DNA of 64,000 bases from NCBI GenBank assembly GCA_964526835.1, contig CAZGMK010000016.1, positions 8,644-72,643 of the forward strand, read 5' to 3'. Shown here one piece after another: positions 17,066 to 25,657 of this stretch. A program made the position numbers and the translations under genes. Numbering within the stretch: the first letter of the stretch is position 1; every line of letters begins with the position of its first letter. Below the pieces are notes generated by a model. It saw only the letters and a program-made list of their open reading frames with translations, did not search any database and was not told the origin of the DNA. The stretch is from DAOSXA01 sp964526835 (lineage in GTDB: Bacteria; Zixibacteria; MSB-5A5; GN15; FEB-12).

Positions 17066-17677
17066 TTACTGCAGCACAAAATCGGTGAAGTACACGTTGG
17101 TGATATCCTCTGTATTCAGAAGCTGTTGCAAGCGCTTCCTTATCTGGTAACGGACGACTTCCTTTTGCTTGGGGTCGGTCAGTTGCGGAACCGTCTTGGA
17201 GGACAGGATAGTGATCAGAGCATCCCGCACCATCGCATCCTTCTCCGCCAGCTCTTTCTCAAGCCACGAGGCCTGTACTTCCAGAGCGAACGAGGCCGAG
17301 AGGAAGCGAGACCCACCGGTTCCGGCCGGATTAACCACTATGTCCCGCACGGCGTAAACCAGCGAGGTACCGCCTGAACTCTTCGGACGCGGCCTCTCCT
17401 TGCGGTGATCGTCACCGTGACCATCGCCTCGACTATCATCACCGCCATCGCGAAGGCTCTCGGCGATTTCACGGGTTTCCTGGCCGGGATCGCCGTCGCC
17501 GGCCATCATCGGCCGGATCACGAACAAAGCCAGAGTCACGCCGACGACTATTGCGCCCAGTCCGATTCCGCCGAAAAGGACCAGTTTCTTCTTCCCGTCG
17601 CCGGAGGCTGCGACGCCTTCGCCTACTTCGGTGTCGGCACCGGCTTCAATGGTAGTCTTCTCGTCATCTTCCGGCAT
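17066..17677 (-). CDS. fliL: Flagellar basal body-associated protein FliL
   Basis: 203 residues: a cytoplasmic N-terminus, one transmembrane helix (LVLFGGIGLGAIVVGVTLAL), a charged linker with His/Asp-rich GDGHGDDHRKERP, and a FliL domain (RDIVVNPAGTGGSRFLSASF, then YQIRKRLQQLLNTEDITNVY). FliL surrounds the stator and supports torque. ATG at 17677 is preferred because AGGAG lies 6 nt upstream; TTG at 17683 is the alternative. motAB do not precede it. Confidence 0.93.
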   Translation of the reverse strand: MPEDDEKTTIEAGADTEVGEGVAASGDGKKKLVLFGGIGLGAIVVGVTLALFVIRPMMAGDGDPGQETREIAESLRDGGDDSRGDGHGDDHRKERPRPKSSGGTSLVYAVRDIVVNPAGTGGSRFLSASFALEVQASWLEKELAEKDAMVRDALITILSSKTVPQLTDPKQKEVVRYQIRKRLQQLLNTEDITNVYFTDFVLQ

Positions 17678-17679
17678 AA

Positions 17680-17904
17680 TCAACTCCTGTCGGCTGACGC
17701 GGAGGCGTCCGGGTTTTTGATCCGAACGCCCGCGCGTGCCTTGAATTCCGCCACTCGCTCAATGATCTGGTCAATGGTCTCCCGCACCATGACCTTCTTC
17801 CCTGTGGTCAGGCAGATGATCGTCTCCGGGGTAGCTTCCAGGAACTCGATCAGGTCGGCGTTGACCACCAGAGTATCGTTATTGAGGCGAGTGACCTTGA
17901 TCAT
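17680..17904 (-). CDS. flbD: Flagellar protein FlbD (SwrD-like)
   Basis: 74 residues. The FlbD pattern is IKVTRLNNDTLVVNADLIEF, followed by PETIICLTTGKKVMVRETID. FlbD/SwrD is a small cytoplasmic protein that raises flagellar motor power in Bacillus. It usually sits between flgE and motA; here it sits between flgE and fliL with only 7 nt to flgE. It is not the NtrC-type FlbD of Caulobacter. Confidence 0.9.
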   Translation of the reverse strand: MIKVTRLNNDTLVVNADLIEFLEATPETIICLTTGKKVMVRETIDQIIERVAEFKARAGVRIKNPDASASADRS

Positions 17905-17911
17905 CTAACGC

Positions 17912-19909
17912 TTACCTCTTCAGGTTCACCAGCTCATCGAGCATGCTGTCGGAGGTGGTGATGATTCTTGCGTTGGCCTGGAAGCCGCGCTGAGCGGTGA
18001 TCATCGAGGTGAACTCCTGGGCGACGTCCACCGAAGAGGACTCCAGCGCCCCGGATACTAATTCGGCTCCGATTGTCTCTCCGGCCATGCCTTCGCGCGC
18101 CTCGCCGGAGTTACCGGTCGCCTGGTACATCGACTTTCCGTTCTTGCGCATGCCCGCCTGGTTCGCAAAGTCGGCGAGCATTATCTGGGCCAGAACGCGC
18201 GTGATGCCATTCGAGAAGATACCCGATATGAAGCCCGCCTTGTCGATGGCGATATTCTGAAGGATTCCCAGGCCGTAACCGTCCTGCGAGACGATCGAGG
18301 CGGTATGCGAACCCGAGAACTGCGTCATGCCGTCGAAGTTCCCCGAGGTACCGGCATTGAAACTGATGGTCATACTGTCGGCGCCGTTGCGGGGATCTAT
18401 AGTGACAGCAGTGGCGCCGCCATTGTAATCGAACGTATTCAGCGAACCATCATTGTTGAATGTAACGTATCCGGATCCGCCGGTCGTCACATCTTCCTCG
18501 CCGTTAGTGGAGACACTCCATTCCCACCGGTTTGTGACCAGCGACTTAAAGAACGTAATAGACATCGTGTGCTTCGTACCTTGCGAGTCGTAGACATCGA
18601 TCGATGTCGTGTGCTCGGTGGCCGCGGTTTCGATGACCAGGGGATGGTTGGTTCCGAGCGGCGCTGTTGGGTTATCGTAAGTGTAACTCAATCCGGCGGC
18701 GCCCGTGGTCACCGAGATGCCACCTCCCCCGATTCCCTTCAGCCCGGTTACCAGGCCGGTGGAGGAGTTGTACACGAGCTCGAGCTGGGTCACTTTTGGC
18801 CCCGCGGCCGCCCCGGTGCCGATGGTCGGCTGGAACGAATCGGTTGCCACGAATGTCGCGGCGGCGCCTCGACGGCTGGTATCGGCCTGGGTGGCGGAGT
18901 TGAACGTCGCGCCGTCGGCCAGACCGAAAATCCCGCTGGCGATATTTAGGTTGCCCCCGGCGTCGACGCCGGCGGATGTCTCGAAGTAGAATGAGGCCGG
19001 AGCACCGTAGTAGTCACGAACGATCTCGACTTCGCCGCCCGTCAGCCTCGCTGATATGCCGTCGATGAGGTTGATGGCGTTCAGTAGATTATCAATGGTT
19101 GATGTCTCGGTAAGGCCGGTGACGGCCTGCGGCGTTCCGCCGTCAACTGAGATAGTGAGATCGTCGAAGACGTTGATGCCGAGAGATGTGAGACTCGTGG
19201 CCAGACTGAGGGCGCCGCCCGTGTTGGTGACCATGCTGGCCTGCCTGGCCTGCTCGCCCTCAATACTGATGGTGTGAGTGCCGCCCACACCGTCATTGGC
19301 AGTTCCCTGAACGTCCATGACATTCGAATTGCCGGACTGGAACGAGGTCACTTTGGAGTTGGTTGCCGATGCGTTGATGTTGTTGGCCAGGGACACACTT
19401 GTCGTACCCTTGGAGGGGTCCTGTTGATCGAAGGGCAGGGTGATCTCACCGATCGTGGACAACGAGGGAATACTGCCTTCACGATCGGCCATCTTGCCCA
19501 GCACCATCAAGCCCGTGGCCGGGTCAACCAGGTTGGCGTTGGCGTCGAAGCCGAAAGCCCCCGCCCGGGTGTAGAAGCGGTTGCCCATGAAATCGCCCAG
19601 AATGAAGAACCCATTACCCTGGATGGCCAGGTCGGTTATCTGGCCGGTGGTCTCAAGACCGCCCTGCTGAAACAGGGTGTCGACCGACGAAACTTCCATT
19701 CCGAGGCCCATCTCGATCGGGTTGGTGCCGCCGGAGACTGCAGACGGACGCCCGGCGCCTTTCTGCGTCTGCACCAGGGCTTCCTGAAAATTCACCCGGC
19801 TTCCCTTGAAGCCGATGGTGTTGAGATTGGCGATGTTATTGCCGATCACGTTCATCTTGACCTGGTGGTTTTTCAATCCGGACACACCGGAAAACAGTGA
19901 TGCCATCAT
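17912..19909 (-). CDS. flgE: Flagellar hook protein FlgE
   Basis: 665 residues, long for FlgE. The N-terminal D0 rod has SLFSGVSGLKNHQVKMNVIG and NNIANLNTIGFKGSRVNF; the C-terminal D0 helix ends EFTSMITAQRGFQANARIIT. The middle (about 150-520) is a Gly/Ala/Thr/Ser-rich variable surface domain, including FlgE D1/D2-like IDVYDSQGTKHTMSITFFK. Start is the first of two ATGs; GGAGG lies 10 nt upstream. The 107-nt leader from the upstream gene contains a hairpin at 19944-19959. Confidence 0.95.
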   Translation of the reverse strand: MMASLFSGVSGLKNHQVKMNVIGNNIANLNTIGFKGSRVNFQEALVQTQKGAGRPSAVSGGTNPIEMGLGMEVSSVDTLFQQGGLETTGQITDLAIQGNGFFILGDFMGNRFYTRAGAFGFDANANLVDPATGLMVLGKMADREGSIPSLSTIGEITLPFDQQDPSKGTTSVSLANNINASATNSKVTSFQSGNSNVMDVQGTANDGVGGTHTISIEGEQARQASMVTNTGGALSLATSLTSLGINVFDDLTISVDGGTPQAVTGLTETSTIDNLLNAINLIDGISARLTGGEVEIVRDYYGAPASFYFETSAGVDAGGNLNIASGIFGLADGATFNSATQADTSRRGAAATFVATDSFQPTIGTGAAAGPKVTQLELVYNSSTGLVTGLKGIGGGGISVTTGAAGLSYTYDNPTAPLGTNHPLVIETAATEHTTSIDVYDSQGTKHTMSITFFKSLVTNRWEWSVSTNGEEDVTTGGSGYVTFNNDGSLNTFDYNGGATAVTIDPRNGADSMTISFNAGTSGNFDGMTQFSGSHTASIVSQDGYGLGILQNIAIDKAGFISGIFSNGITRVLAQIMLADFANQAGMRKNGKSMYQATGNSGEAREGMAGETIGAELVSGALESSSVDVAQEFTSMITAQRGFQANARIITTSDSMLDELVNLKR

Positions 19910-19943
19910 GGTATGGCTACCTCCATGGTTGGCACCAGGGTCT

Positions 19944-19959
19944 CCCCGTCAGGACGGGG
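19944..19959 (-). other. Stem-loop in the flgE leader
   Basis: CCCCGTC / GACGGGG with a 2-nt loop, 34 nt before the flgE start and without a T-tract. It could tune hook protein synthesis or mRNA stability. It is not a terminator by sequence. Confidence 0.4.
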
Positions 19960-20016
19960 TCCGACCTTGGTGTAGGTGTTAATCAATCGTCTATTGTTCA
20001 TTTCTTTTTTGCCTCT

Positions 20017-20418
20017 TCACACAATCACCGCTGAGTCTATTTGTGTCACAACACCCTCGCGGAGGTTGTCGCGGTCGAAGACGGTTATGACGGTTCGGTT
20101 CGGCACCGAGACGACGAACGCAGCCTCATCGGTGAGGACCAGGGTCTCCCGTGAACCCTTGCTCTGTGCTCGATCGATCCCATCACTAAGCCGTCCCAGG
20201 GCCTCACCGGACAGTTCGATTCCCCGTGAGTGCAGACGCTGGTGAGCGTGCTGCGAAAACTGTACGTCATGTTCCCTGGCCAGCTCGGCGGAGAACATGT
20301 CGCGGAACGAACCGGCCGCACCAGGTTTCGGTTTCGCATCGTTGCGACGGTGCGCGATGTCGATCAGGTCGACCGGTCGACGAAAGTTGGTCAATTGGAC
20401 AGATTGCTCGGTGGACAT
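20017..20418 (-). CDS. TIGR02530-type flagellar operon protein
   Basis: 133 residues from ATG at 20418, where AGGAGG lies 6 nt upstream; a longer in-frame reading would overlap flgD. The pattern FSQHAHQRLHSRGIELS, then RAQSKGSRETLVLTDEAAFV, then NRTVITVFDRDNL, then TQIDSAVIV matches the conserved family found between flgD and flgE in Firmicutes-type operons. Function is unknown; a structural or regulatory role in hook assembly is presumed from position. Confidence 0.85.
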   Translation of the reverse strand: MSTEQSVQLTNFRRPVDLIDIAHRRNDAKPKPGAAGSFRDMFSAELAREHDVQFSQHAHQRLHSRGIELSGEALGRLSDGIDRAQSKGSRETLVLTDEAAFVVSVPNRTVITVFDRDNLREGVVTQIDSAVIV

Positions 20419-20440
20419 CCCTTTCCTCCTGAATCCTGTC

Positions 20441-21136
20441 TCAGTCATCCTCAGTGAACAGTCCGGGCTCACCAATGGCGCTGATGTGGCCCAGAGATAC
20501 TTCGACACCCTTGACCCTGAGATAGGCGTTGCCGTCGCGGTAGACGACCGAATCGACCAGGCCTACCAGTGAGAGCCTGGGCTCGAACTCATCGCCGTTG
20601 GCGTCGAGGGCGGTAGCTTCAATTGTGTAATTGCCGACATCGACCAGGTTGCCGCGGCTGTCGCGTCCATCCCAGTTCAGGTGATGAGTTCCGGCGACGA
20701 CGCCCTGTTCGGTCAGCACTCTTACGACATGACCCTCGGCATCCTTGATAGTCAGATTGACGGTCGCCGCATGTTCGTTTGTCCGATAGGTCAGTTGTGG
20801 GTCGGCCTCACCGTCATAGTACAGACCGTTGTAGTCGGCCTTGACTTCCTTGCCGATGAACCCGGCGGCCATCGTGTTATTAAGCGACTGGGTCTGGAGC
20901 ATATCCCATTCGTTTGAGGCGGCTATCTCTTCGGCGATGTTGTTCATCTGTTCGAGAGTCGAGAACTGCGCCAGTTGCGCCACGAAGTCTTCATCCTGCA
21001 TGGGCTCGAGTGGGTCCTGATACTCCAGCTTGGTGATCAGGAGCTTGAGGAAATCATCCTTGCCCAAACTCTGCAGACTGCCGGTCTGACGCTGGCTGCC
21101 GTCGGAGTTAGTGGGGATTGGCGAAATAAAACCCAT
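20441..21136 (-). CDS. flgD: Hook-capping protein FlgD
   Basis: 231 residues. The N-terminal FlgD signature LGKDDFLKLLITKLEYQDPL is followed by EDFVAQLAQFSTLEQMNNIA; the C-terminal FlgD Ig/tudor region has AATVNLTIKDAEGHVVRVL and HHLNWDGRDSRGNLVDVGNY. FlgD sits at the hook tip and guides FlgE assembly. It is 13 nt after fliK and 22 nt before the TIGR02530-type gene. Confidence 0.95.
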   Translation of the reverse strand: MGFISPIPTNSDGSQRQTGSLQSLGKDDFLKLLITKLEYQDPLEPMQDEDFVAQLAQFSTLEQMNNIAEEIAASNEWDMLQTQSLNNTMAAGFIGKEVKADYNGLYYDGEADPQLTYRTNEHAATVNLTIKDAEGHVVRVLTEQGVVAGTHHLNWDGRDSRGNLVDVGNYTIEATALDANGDEFEPRLSLVGLVDSVVYRDGNAYLRVKGVEVSLGHISAIGEPGLFTEDD

Positions 21137-21149
21137 TGTCTATCCTTTC

Positions 21150-22931
21150 TCAGGCCAGAACATCGATTCCGCCGGCGCCGATTTGGTGCGTCGCCCGCGG
21201 CGGCATGACGATCTCCTGACCACCTTGTTCGATCTCTGTGTTAGTCTGAACTCGCCCTGAGCGCGTCGCCCAGTCGATCCAGTCCGGACGCTCGTGAAAT
21301 AGCTCCCGATGCTCCGAGTCGGCACTTACTGTCACTTCGATTGACTGGACATCGACATTGGCCTGTTGCAGCTGACGGCTCAGGCGGTCCAGCGAGGATT
21401 CGATCAGCGCCCTGGCCTCCGGCGAACTCACAATCAACCGAGCCTGCAGACCGCCGTCTCTCTCGGTCAGGGTCAGGCGAGCCGGGCCCAGATGCTCCGG
21501 TTCGATCCGGATCGTCAGCGTCTGACGGCCGTTGCGTAAGAGCGAGCCGAAATCGTGGGGCAAATGGAAGCGGACAGGCTGATTAGCAGCACCCTGACGC
21601 ACAGCACTGGCGCCGCGGGAGCCCAACTCGCCGCTTCCATGGTCGGAGCCGCCGGGTGCAGACTCGGCGCCGGTCTCGCGGGCATTGGAGAGAATCGCCT
21701 CGCTGCGCCAAGAGCTGTCAAGGCGGCTTTCGGTCCGCTGCAAGCTCTGGTCCCTGGCGTCTCCGGCACCGCCCGAACGCATCAGATCGAACCCGACTCG
21801 AGGTTCCATGGAGCCGGACTCGGCTGCGGCGGAACGGGCCAGGCGCTCCGGTTCGACCGAAGCATGGTGGGCCCTGGCGAAAGTCTGATCATTCTCAGGC
21901 AGCGGGCGGGCAGCTTTTTCGGTCGCCGGTGGTTCAGCCGGACCCTTTGGTAAGGGGGTACGGAGTTCTTCGGCCGAGAGCTGCGTACGCAGCACCACAC
22001 GACGACCGGAATCATTGGCCACTATGGTCAATTGCTTTGCATCCGGGGTTTCTTCAGCGCTGGCGCCGTCAGTCACATCGGAACCCTGATGCCGGCCCGT
22101 TATGGAGATTTCACGGAGGCTGAGTCGGCTCAGCAGGCGTTGCAGATGGGCCGCGGCCGACTGCTCGGTCTGGAGATTCACACGACCATTCACAGGATCC
22201 TGACCCTCCAGTCCCCTGGCGAGGCTGGTCAGAGGCAGGGCTACCTTTATCGGTCTTTCGGAGTCCGAAGGGTCACTAAGAGTCAGTTGGAGCAGCCCCG
22301 ACCCCTGCTCCACCGACGTAATCCGGTATTGCCGATCGCCGGTGAGTTCAACCGGCCGGCTATTCAGCATATGCTCAAGCGATTGATTGACAATGCGATC
22401 TTCACGAGGCAGCGCTTCCGCAATGCTGCGGTTGAAGGCGAGTACGTTCATTTCGACCGGAGCAGTCTCGGCTGAAACAGCCTCAGCGGCCTTACCCGTC
22501 TGATCGTCCAGTGCCGACAGCCAACCGACCGAGGCGCCGCTCGCGGCAAGGAGGTTGAACGGTCGAGCCGCCATATCACCTGCTACCCGGTGTGCGGGTT
22601 CTTCGGGCGCAGGGGCCGACAATTCGCGCGGTGTTCCGACCCGACCGAAGGATCGACCGGACTCGGCACTCGGGAGTCCGGATGATTGTGACAGCAGCCG
22701 GGCCCAGAGTTCGGCCGATGGTTCTGGAAGTCCATGGTCGGGCCGGCCGGAAATCGATGTTCCTGTCGCGCTGCCATTATCGCCGAGGGCGCCGAGATCG
22801 ATCAAACCAGCCAGGATGCTGTCGAATACAGCACTATCGCAGTTCCGGCTCGAATCCGCGGAACCGCCGGTCGCAATATTGCCGGCTGGGCCCAGCAGCA
22901 GATCGAATATGGTGGTGGCCTCGGTGTTCAC
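21150..22931 (-). CDS. fliK: Hook-length control protein FliK
   Basis: 593 residues, mostly low complexity, as is usual for FliK. Residues about 470-560 form the Flg_hook domain that talks to FlhB (LRNGRQTLTIRIEPEHLGPA, then ALIESSLDRLSRQLQQANVD). FliK measures hook length and triggers the FlhB switch. GTG start at 22931, 2 nt after the MotE-like gene's stop. The middle is rich in Glu, Ala, Arg and Ser. Confidence 0.9.
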   Translation of the reverse strand: MNTEATTIFDLLLGPAGNIATGGSADSSRNCDSAVFDSILAGLIDLGALGDNGSATGTSISGRPDHGLPEPSAELWARLLSQSSGLPSAESGRSFGRVGTPRELSAPAPEEPAHRVAGDMAARPFNLLAASGASVGWLSALDDQTGKAAEAVSAETAPVEMNVLAFNRSIAEALPREDRIVNQSLEHMLNSRPVELTGDRQYRITSVEQGSGLLQLTLSDPSDSERPIKVALPLTSLARGLEGQDPVNGRVNLQTEQSAAAHLQRLLSRLSLREISITGRHQGSDVTDGASAEETPDAKQLTIVANDSGRRVVLRTQLSAEELRTPLPKGPAEPPATEKAARPLPENDQTFARAHHASVEPERLARSAAAESGSMEPRVGFDLMRSGGAGDARDQSLQRTESRLDSSWRSEAILSNARETGAESAPGGSDHGSGELGSRGASAVRQGAANQPVRFHLPHDFGSLLRNGRQTLTIRIEPEHLGPARLTLTERDGGLQARLIVSSPEARALIESSLDRLSRQLQQANVDVQSIEVTVSADSEHRELFHERPDWIDWATRSGRVQTNTEIEQGGQEIVMPPRATHQIGAGGIDVLA

Positions 22932-22933
22932 TA

Positions 22934-23722
22934 CTAATATTCCTCGGCGATCGTGATCATCTGCTTGGAGAGTCTCGCCCCCCGTTGCGGCGGCAGCAGG
23001 GCCAGTACGGCGGAGGCGTTCTTGAGCTTCATTCGCGGCAGGATCGAGACGATTGTCTCGTCATCGAGATTCGCCATCAGTTGCGCTACAGCGCGGGGGT
23101 CCATGCCGTCATACAACTTGGCAAGAGTATTGACACGAGCCGTCTCGGCCTGCTCCAGTTTCAAGAGCTTCTGCGTGACCTCTTTGTCCAGTCGATTCAG
23201 CTCGCGCTCGCGCTTGTCGAGTTCGGCCTTGCGGTCGGCCAGCCTCGCGGTTTCCTGCTCGAGCCAGTCGGCTTTCTCCAGAGAATCCCGGACCGACATT
23301 CCTGAAGCTGCCGACTCGATTTCGGACAGGTCCGGTTCGTACTCCAGAAATGCGAGATTGTCCATTATATTATCAATGACCTTGGCATCCTGCTGAGCAT
23401 TCAGCAGGCTGTCGATGTGCCTTTCGCCTTCCTCCGCAATGCTGCCTTCGGCATGTTGCTGCGGCCCCGCATCGCCCTCGGCGACGGCAATGTCGTGCCC
23501 GGTCTCGACCGATCGACCACCTTCACTGGCCCCTTCCGGGGAGTTGGCGGTCCCGCCGCCCATGAGTATGGCGACTGCAAAGGCGATCGCCAGGACGAGG
23601 ACCAGCCCGCCACCACCAAACAGGGCGTATCTCAGGATGGGGCTTCTGGCCCGCTTTGTATCCTCGGCCTCTTGCTCGGGGGCCTGTTCGGACGGCTGGT
23701 TGATTTCTGTTTCGTCAGTCAA
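22934..23722 (-). CDS. MotE-like flagellar protein (MgtE-N-type domain), first gene of the operon
   Basis: About 262 residues. One transmembrane helix lies near residues 30-55 (ALFGGGGLVLVLAIAFAVAI), then a long coiled coil (ARLADRKAELDKRERELNR), then a C-terminal MgtE_N-type domain (LYDGMDPRAVAQLMANLDDE, ILPRMKLKNASAVLALLPP). This layout matches MotE, a periplasmic/membrane partner of the stator or FliL region. I place the start at TTG 23722 because AGGAG lies 6 nt upstream. A longer reading to 23785 would begin upstream of the sigma-54 promoter at 23762-23777. Confidence 0.82.
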   Translation of the reverse strand: MTDETEINQPSEQAPEQEAEDTKRARSPILRYALFGGGGLVLVLAIAFAVAILMGGGTANSPEGASEGGRSVETGHDIAVAEGDAGPQQHAEGSIAEEGERHIDSLLNAQQDAKVIDNIMDNLAFLEYEPDLSEIESAASGMSVRDSLEKADWLEQETARLADRKAELDKRERELNRLDKEVTQKLLKLEQAETARVNTLAKLYDGMDPRAVAQLMANLDDETIVSILPRMKLKNASAVLALLPPQRGARLSKQMITIAEEY

Positions 23723-23761
23723 AAGGCACTCCTGTCGCCTATTATTCCGGCAAACATTGTT

Positions 23762-23777
23762 CGCAAGGGCCGTGCCA
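23762..23777 (-). promoter_or_regulatory. Sigma-54 promoter of the flagellar operon
   Basis: Minus-strand TGGCACGGCCCTTGCG matches the -24/-12 consensus TGGCAC-N5-TTGC exactly. The predicted transcript start is about 23751, giving a leader of about 29 nt to the TTG at 23722, with the SD in between. Sigma-54 control of hook/export genes is well known in polar flagellates. The activator (FlrC/FleQ type) is not evident next to it. Confidence 0.85.
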
Positions 23778-23963
23778 AAACTCAAGGATTACGCATAAGA
23801 TATTGCCTGATCGCGCCTTACGGAGACACGACAGCAGTGTGACCAACCTGCTTGGGACACTCCACGGAAGATATTTCCCGCATCGCATGGAAGGCAGGAA
23901 CCGATTTATCCCTGCAGGGATAGCGAAGAAATGCGATCGTAAGCGTGCAACACGGACAGACCG

Positions 23964-25268
23964 CTAGCCGATGAGCTCGGCCTCGGCGTGGTCGGCGGCT
24001 GCCGCAGTGAGGCGAATTTTGTAGATCTCGCGACCGCCCGGAATCCCGGCCGGCATCCGGACCCGAAGATAGTTATCGGCGACAGCGCGATAGCGCCCGT
24101 CCTCTGCGAGTTTGTTCTCGCAGATCACATCCAGTACCTGCCCAACATGTTGCTCGTGCGCCAATCGCCAGCGCCGCTTCGAGATCGCCTTCAGGCGCTT
24201 CGCCCGTTCACGGATGATTTGGGGGCTGACCTTGTCAGGCAGCTCGATAGCCGCGGTGCCCGGACGGTCGGAATAGCTAAAGACATGGAGATAATCCAGC
24301 AACCCAGAGTCAGCCAGAGCGAGGCCGGCCGAGAAATCACTCTCGGTCTCACCCGGAAAACCGACTATAATGTCGGCCCCAACGATGCCTCCCCCCAGCG
24401 CCTGGCGGGTGGCGCGAACCCGCTCGGCGAATCTGTCGGCCGAATACGGGCGTCGCATCATTCGCAGTATACGGTCGGACGCCGATTGAAGGGGTATGTG
24501 CCAATGGCGGCAAACCATTCCTCGGGCGTCGGAGTATACGCCAAGGAGTTCATCGGTGACCGTCTGCGGCTCAATTGACGACAGACGCAGCCGGACATCC
24601 GGAACCTGCTCCAGGATCGCCGCCACCAATTGTGCAAACGACTCCGGACCGGTACCCTCCGGGTCTACATAGTAGCCCATGTTGACGCCTGTCAGGACTA
24701 CTTCCCGATAACCATGCGCAGCCAGGTCTTTGATCTCGGCCACCAGTTCCAGAGCGGGTCGACAGCGGAGAGGTCCTCTTACGACGGTGACCAGGCAGTA
24801 TGAGCAGCGCTGATCGCAGCCGTCAGAGACTTTCACCCAGGCTCGATTGCGGGCGTGGAAGTCGGACAGTATTGATGCCGGCCCGGGTGGATGCACACCG
24901 CCGTAGACGAGCTCCGGCAGACGTTGCATGAGCACGTCGGCTATGCTGTCCTTCTCGTCGTTGCCGATGACCGCATCAACGGAATCCAGCGATGCTATCC
25001 CCTTGCGATCGGTTTCGACATAGCAACCGGCCAGCACGATCTTTGCGTGGGGGTTCTCTCGCCGGGCCTTTCGAGCCAGATACCGGCAATCGCGGTCGGC
25101 GCGATGGGTGACGGTGCAGGTATTGATGACATACAGATCAGCCGGACAGCCTTCATCAACCCGAATCAGGCCGCGGGCGGTAAGGTCGGCGGCCATTCGC
25201 TCGGTCTCGTATTGATTGAGCCGACAACCCACTGTTTGAAGACGCACTGTCGTTACGGCCTTACCCAT
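23964..25268 (-). CDS. mtaB: tRNA t6A37 methylthiotransferase MtaB
   Basis: 434 residues. The N-terminal MTTase domain has TVGCRLNQYETERMAADL, INTCTVTHRADRDCR and LAGCYVET, giving three cluster Cys. The radical SAM core has CDQRCSYC, and a TRAM-like C-terminus follows (GQVLDVICENKLAEDGRYRA). MtaB turns t6A into ms2t6A at position 37 of ANN-decoding tRNAs. It lies upstream of the flagellar operon in the same direction, about 240 nt away, so it is probably a separate unit. Confidence 0.93.
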   Translation of the reverse strand: MGKAVTTVRLQTVGCRLNQYETERMAADLTARGLIRVDEGCPADLYVINTCTVTHRADRDCRYLARKARRENPHAKIVLAGCYVETDRKGIASLDSVDAVIGNDEKDSIADVLMQRLPELVYGGVHPPGPASILSDFHARNRAWVKVSDGCDQRCSYCLVTVVRGPLRCRPALELVAEIKDLAAHGYREVVLTGVNMGYYVDPEGTGPESFAQLVAAILEQVPDVRLRLSSIEPQTVTDELLGVYSDARGMVCRHWHIPLQSASDRILRMMRRPYSADRFAERVRATRQALGGGIVGADIIVGFPGETESDFSAGLALADSGLLDYLHVFSYSDRPGTAAIELPDKVSPQIIRERAKRLKAISKRRWRLAHEQHVGQVLDVICENKLAEDGRYRAVADNYLRVRMPAGIPGGREIYKIRLTAAAADHAEAELIG

Positions 25269-25473
25269 AATCCAACAATATACGGATAGATAGTGAGAAT
25301 GCTAAGGCTGTCTTCGAATCAGGGCCATCCAGTCCCGGCGCAGGAAGTCCGTCTGATTTCGTACGACAATCCGAAGAGGTAGTCCCACGGGGAAGGGCGA
25401 ACAATCCCTCTGGTTAAGTAATATGTTCCAGGACAATATCTTACAGATAAGGAGAAGTCGTCACCTGTTCCCC

Positions 25474-25489
25474 TGGCACAGTCCTTGCA
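25474..25489 (+). promoter_or_regulatory. Sigma-54 promoter facing no annotated gene
   Basis: TGGCACAGTCCTTGCA is a full -24/-12 match (TGGCAC-N5-TTGCA). The predicted start is about 25500. Downstream on this strand there is only about 150 nt of non-coding DNA and then the 3' end of an oppositely oriented gene. The product may be a small RNA or an antisense RNA; a relic promoter of a lost flagellar gene is the alternative. Confidence 0.75.
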
Positions 25490-25499
25490 GGGTGCAAGG
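25483..25499. repeat. Palindrome over the -12 element of the orphan promoter
   Basis: CCTTGCA-GGG-TGCAAGG: seven-base perfect arms spanning the -12 box up to about +1. Placement suits a repressor site or an RNA 5' hairpin. Confidence 0.5.
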
Positions 25500-25632
25500 T
25501 CGTCGATTTGATCGTCCTTTCATTTGAGCGTGTGCGGGTGTCGCCGGGTCAGACCATGAGGGATAACGCTGACGAGGGGAGTCGGTCCCGGCGACCTTCC
25601 CCGCCGATTACCGAGAGCCACGCAAGTCCGGT

Positions 25633-25650
25633 CCGGCCGAAGTCGGCCGG
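25633..25650. repeat. GC-rich hairpin CCGGCCGA-AG-TCGGCCGG
   Basis: Eight-base perfect arms about 135-150 nt after the predicted sigma-54 start and just past the 470-aa gene's stop. No T-run follows on either strand, so termination would be weak; it could also protect an RNA 3' end. Confidence 0.45.
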
Positions 25651-25657
25651 GCGGTCG

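Larger units (their letters stand above)
25269..25657. other. 389-bp intergenic region with an orphan sigma-54 promoter
   Basis: Between the starts of mtaB and the stop of the 470-aa gene. No convincing gene. It contains the plus-strand sigma-54 promoter at 25474-25489, a palindrome overlapping its -12 element, and a GC-rich hairpin at 25633-25650. A 39-codon frame from ATG 25556 has no SD and low-complexity content, so I do not call it. Confidence 0.6.
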
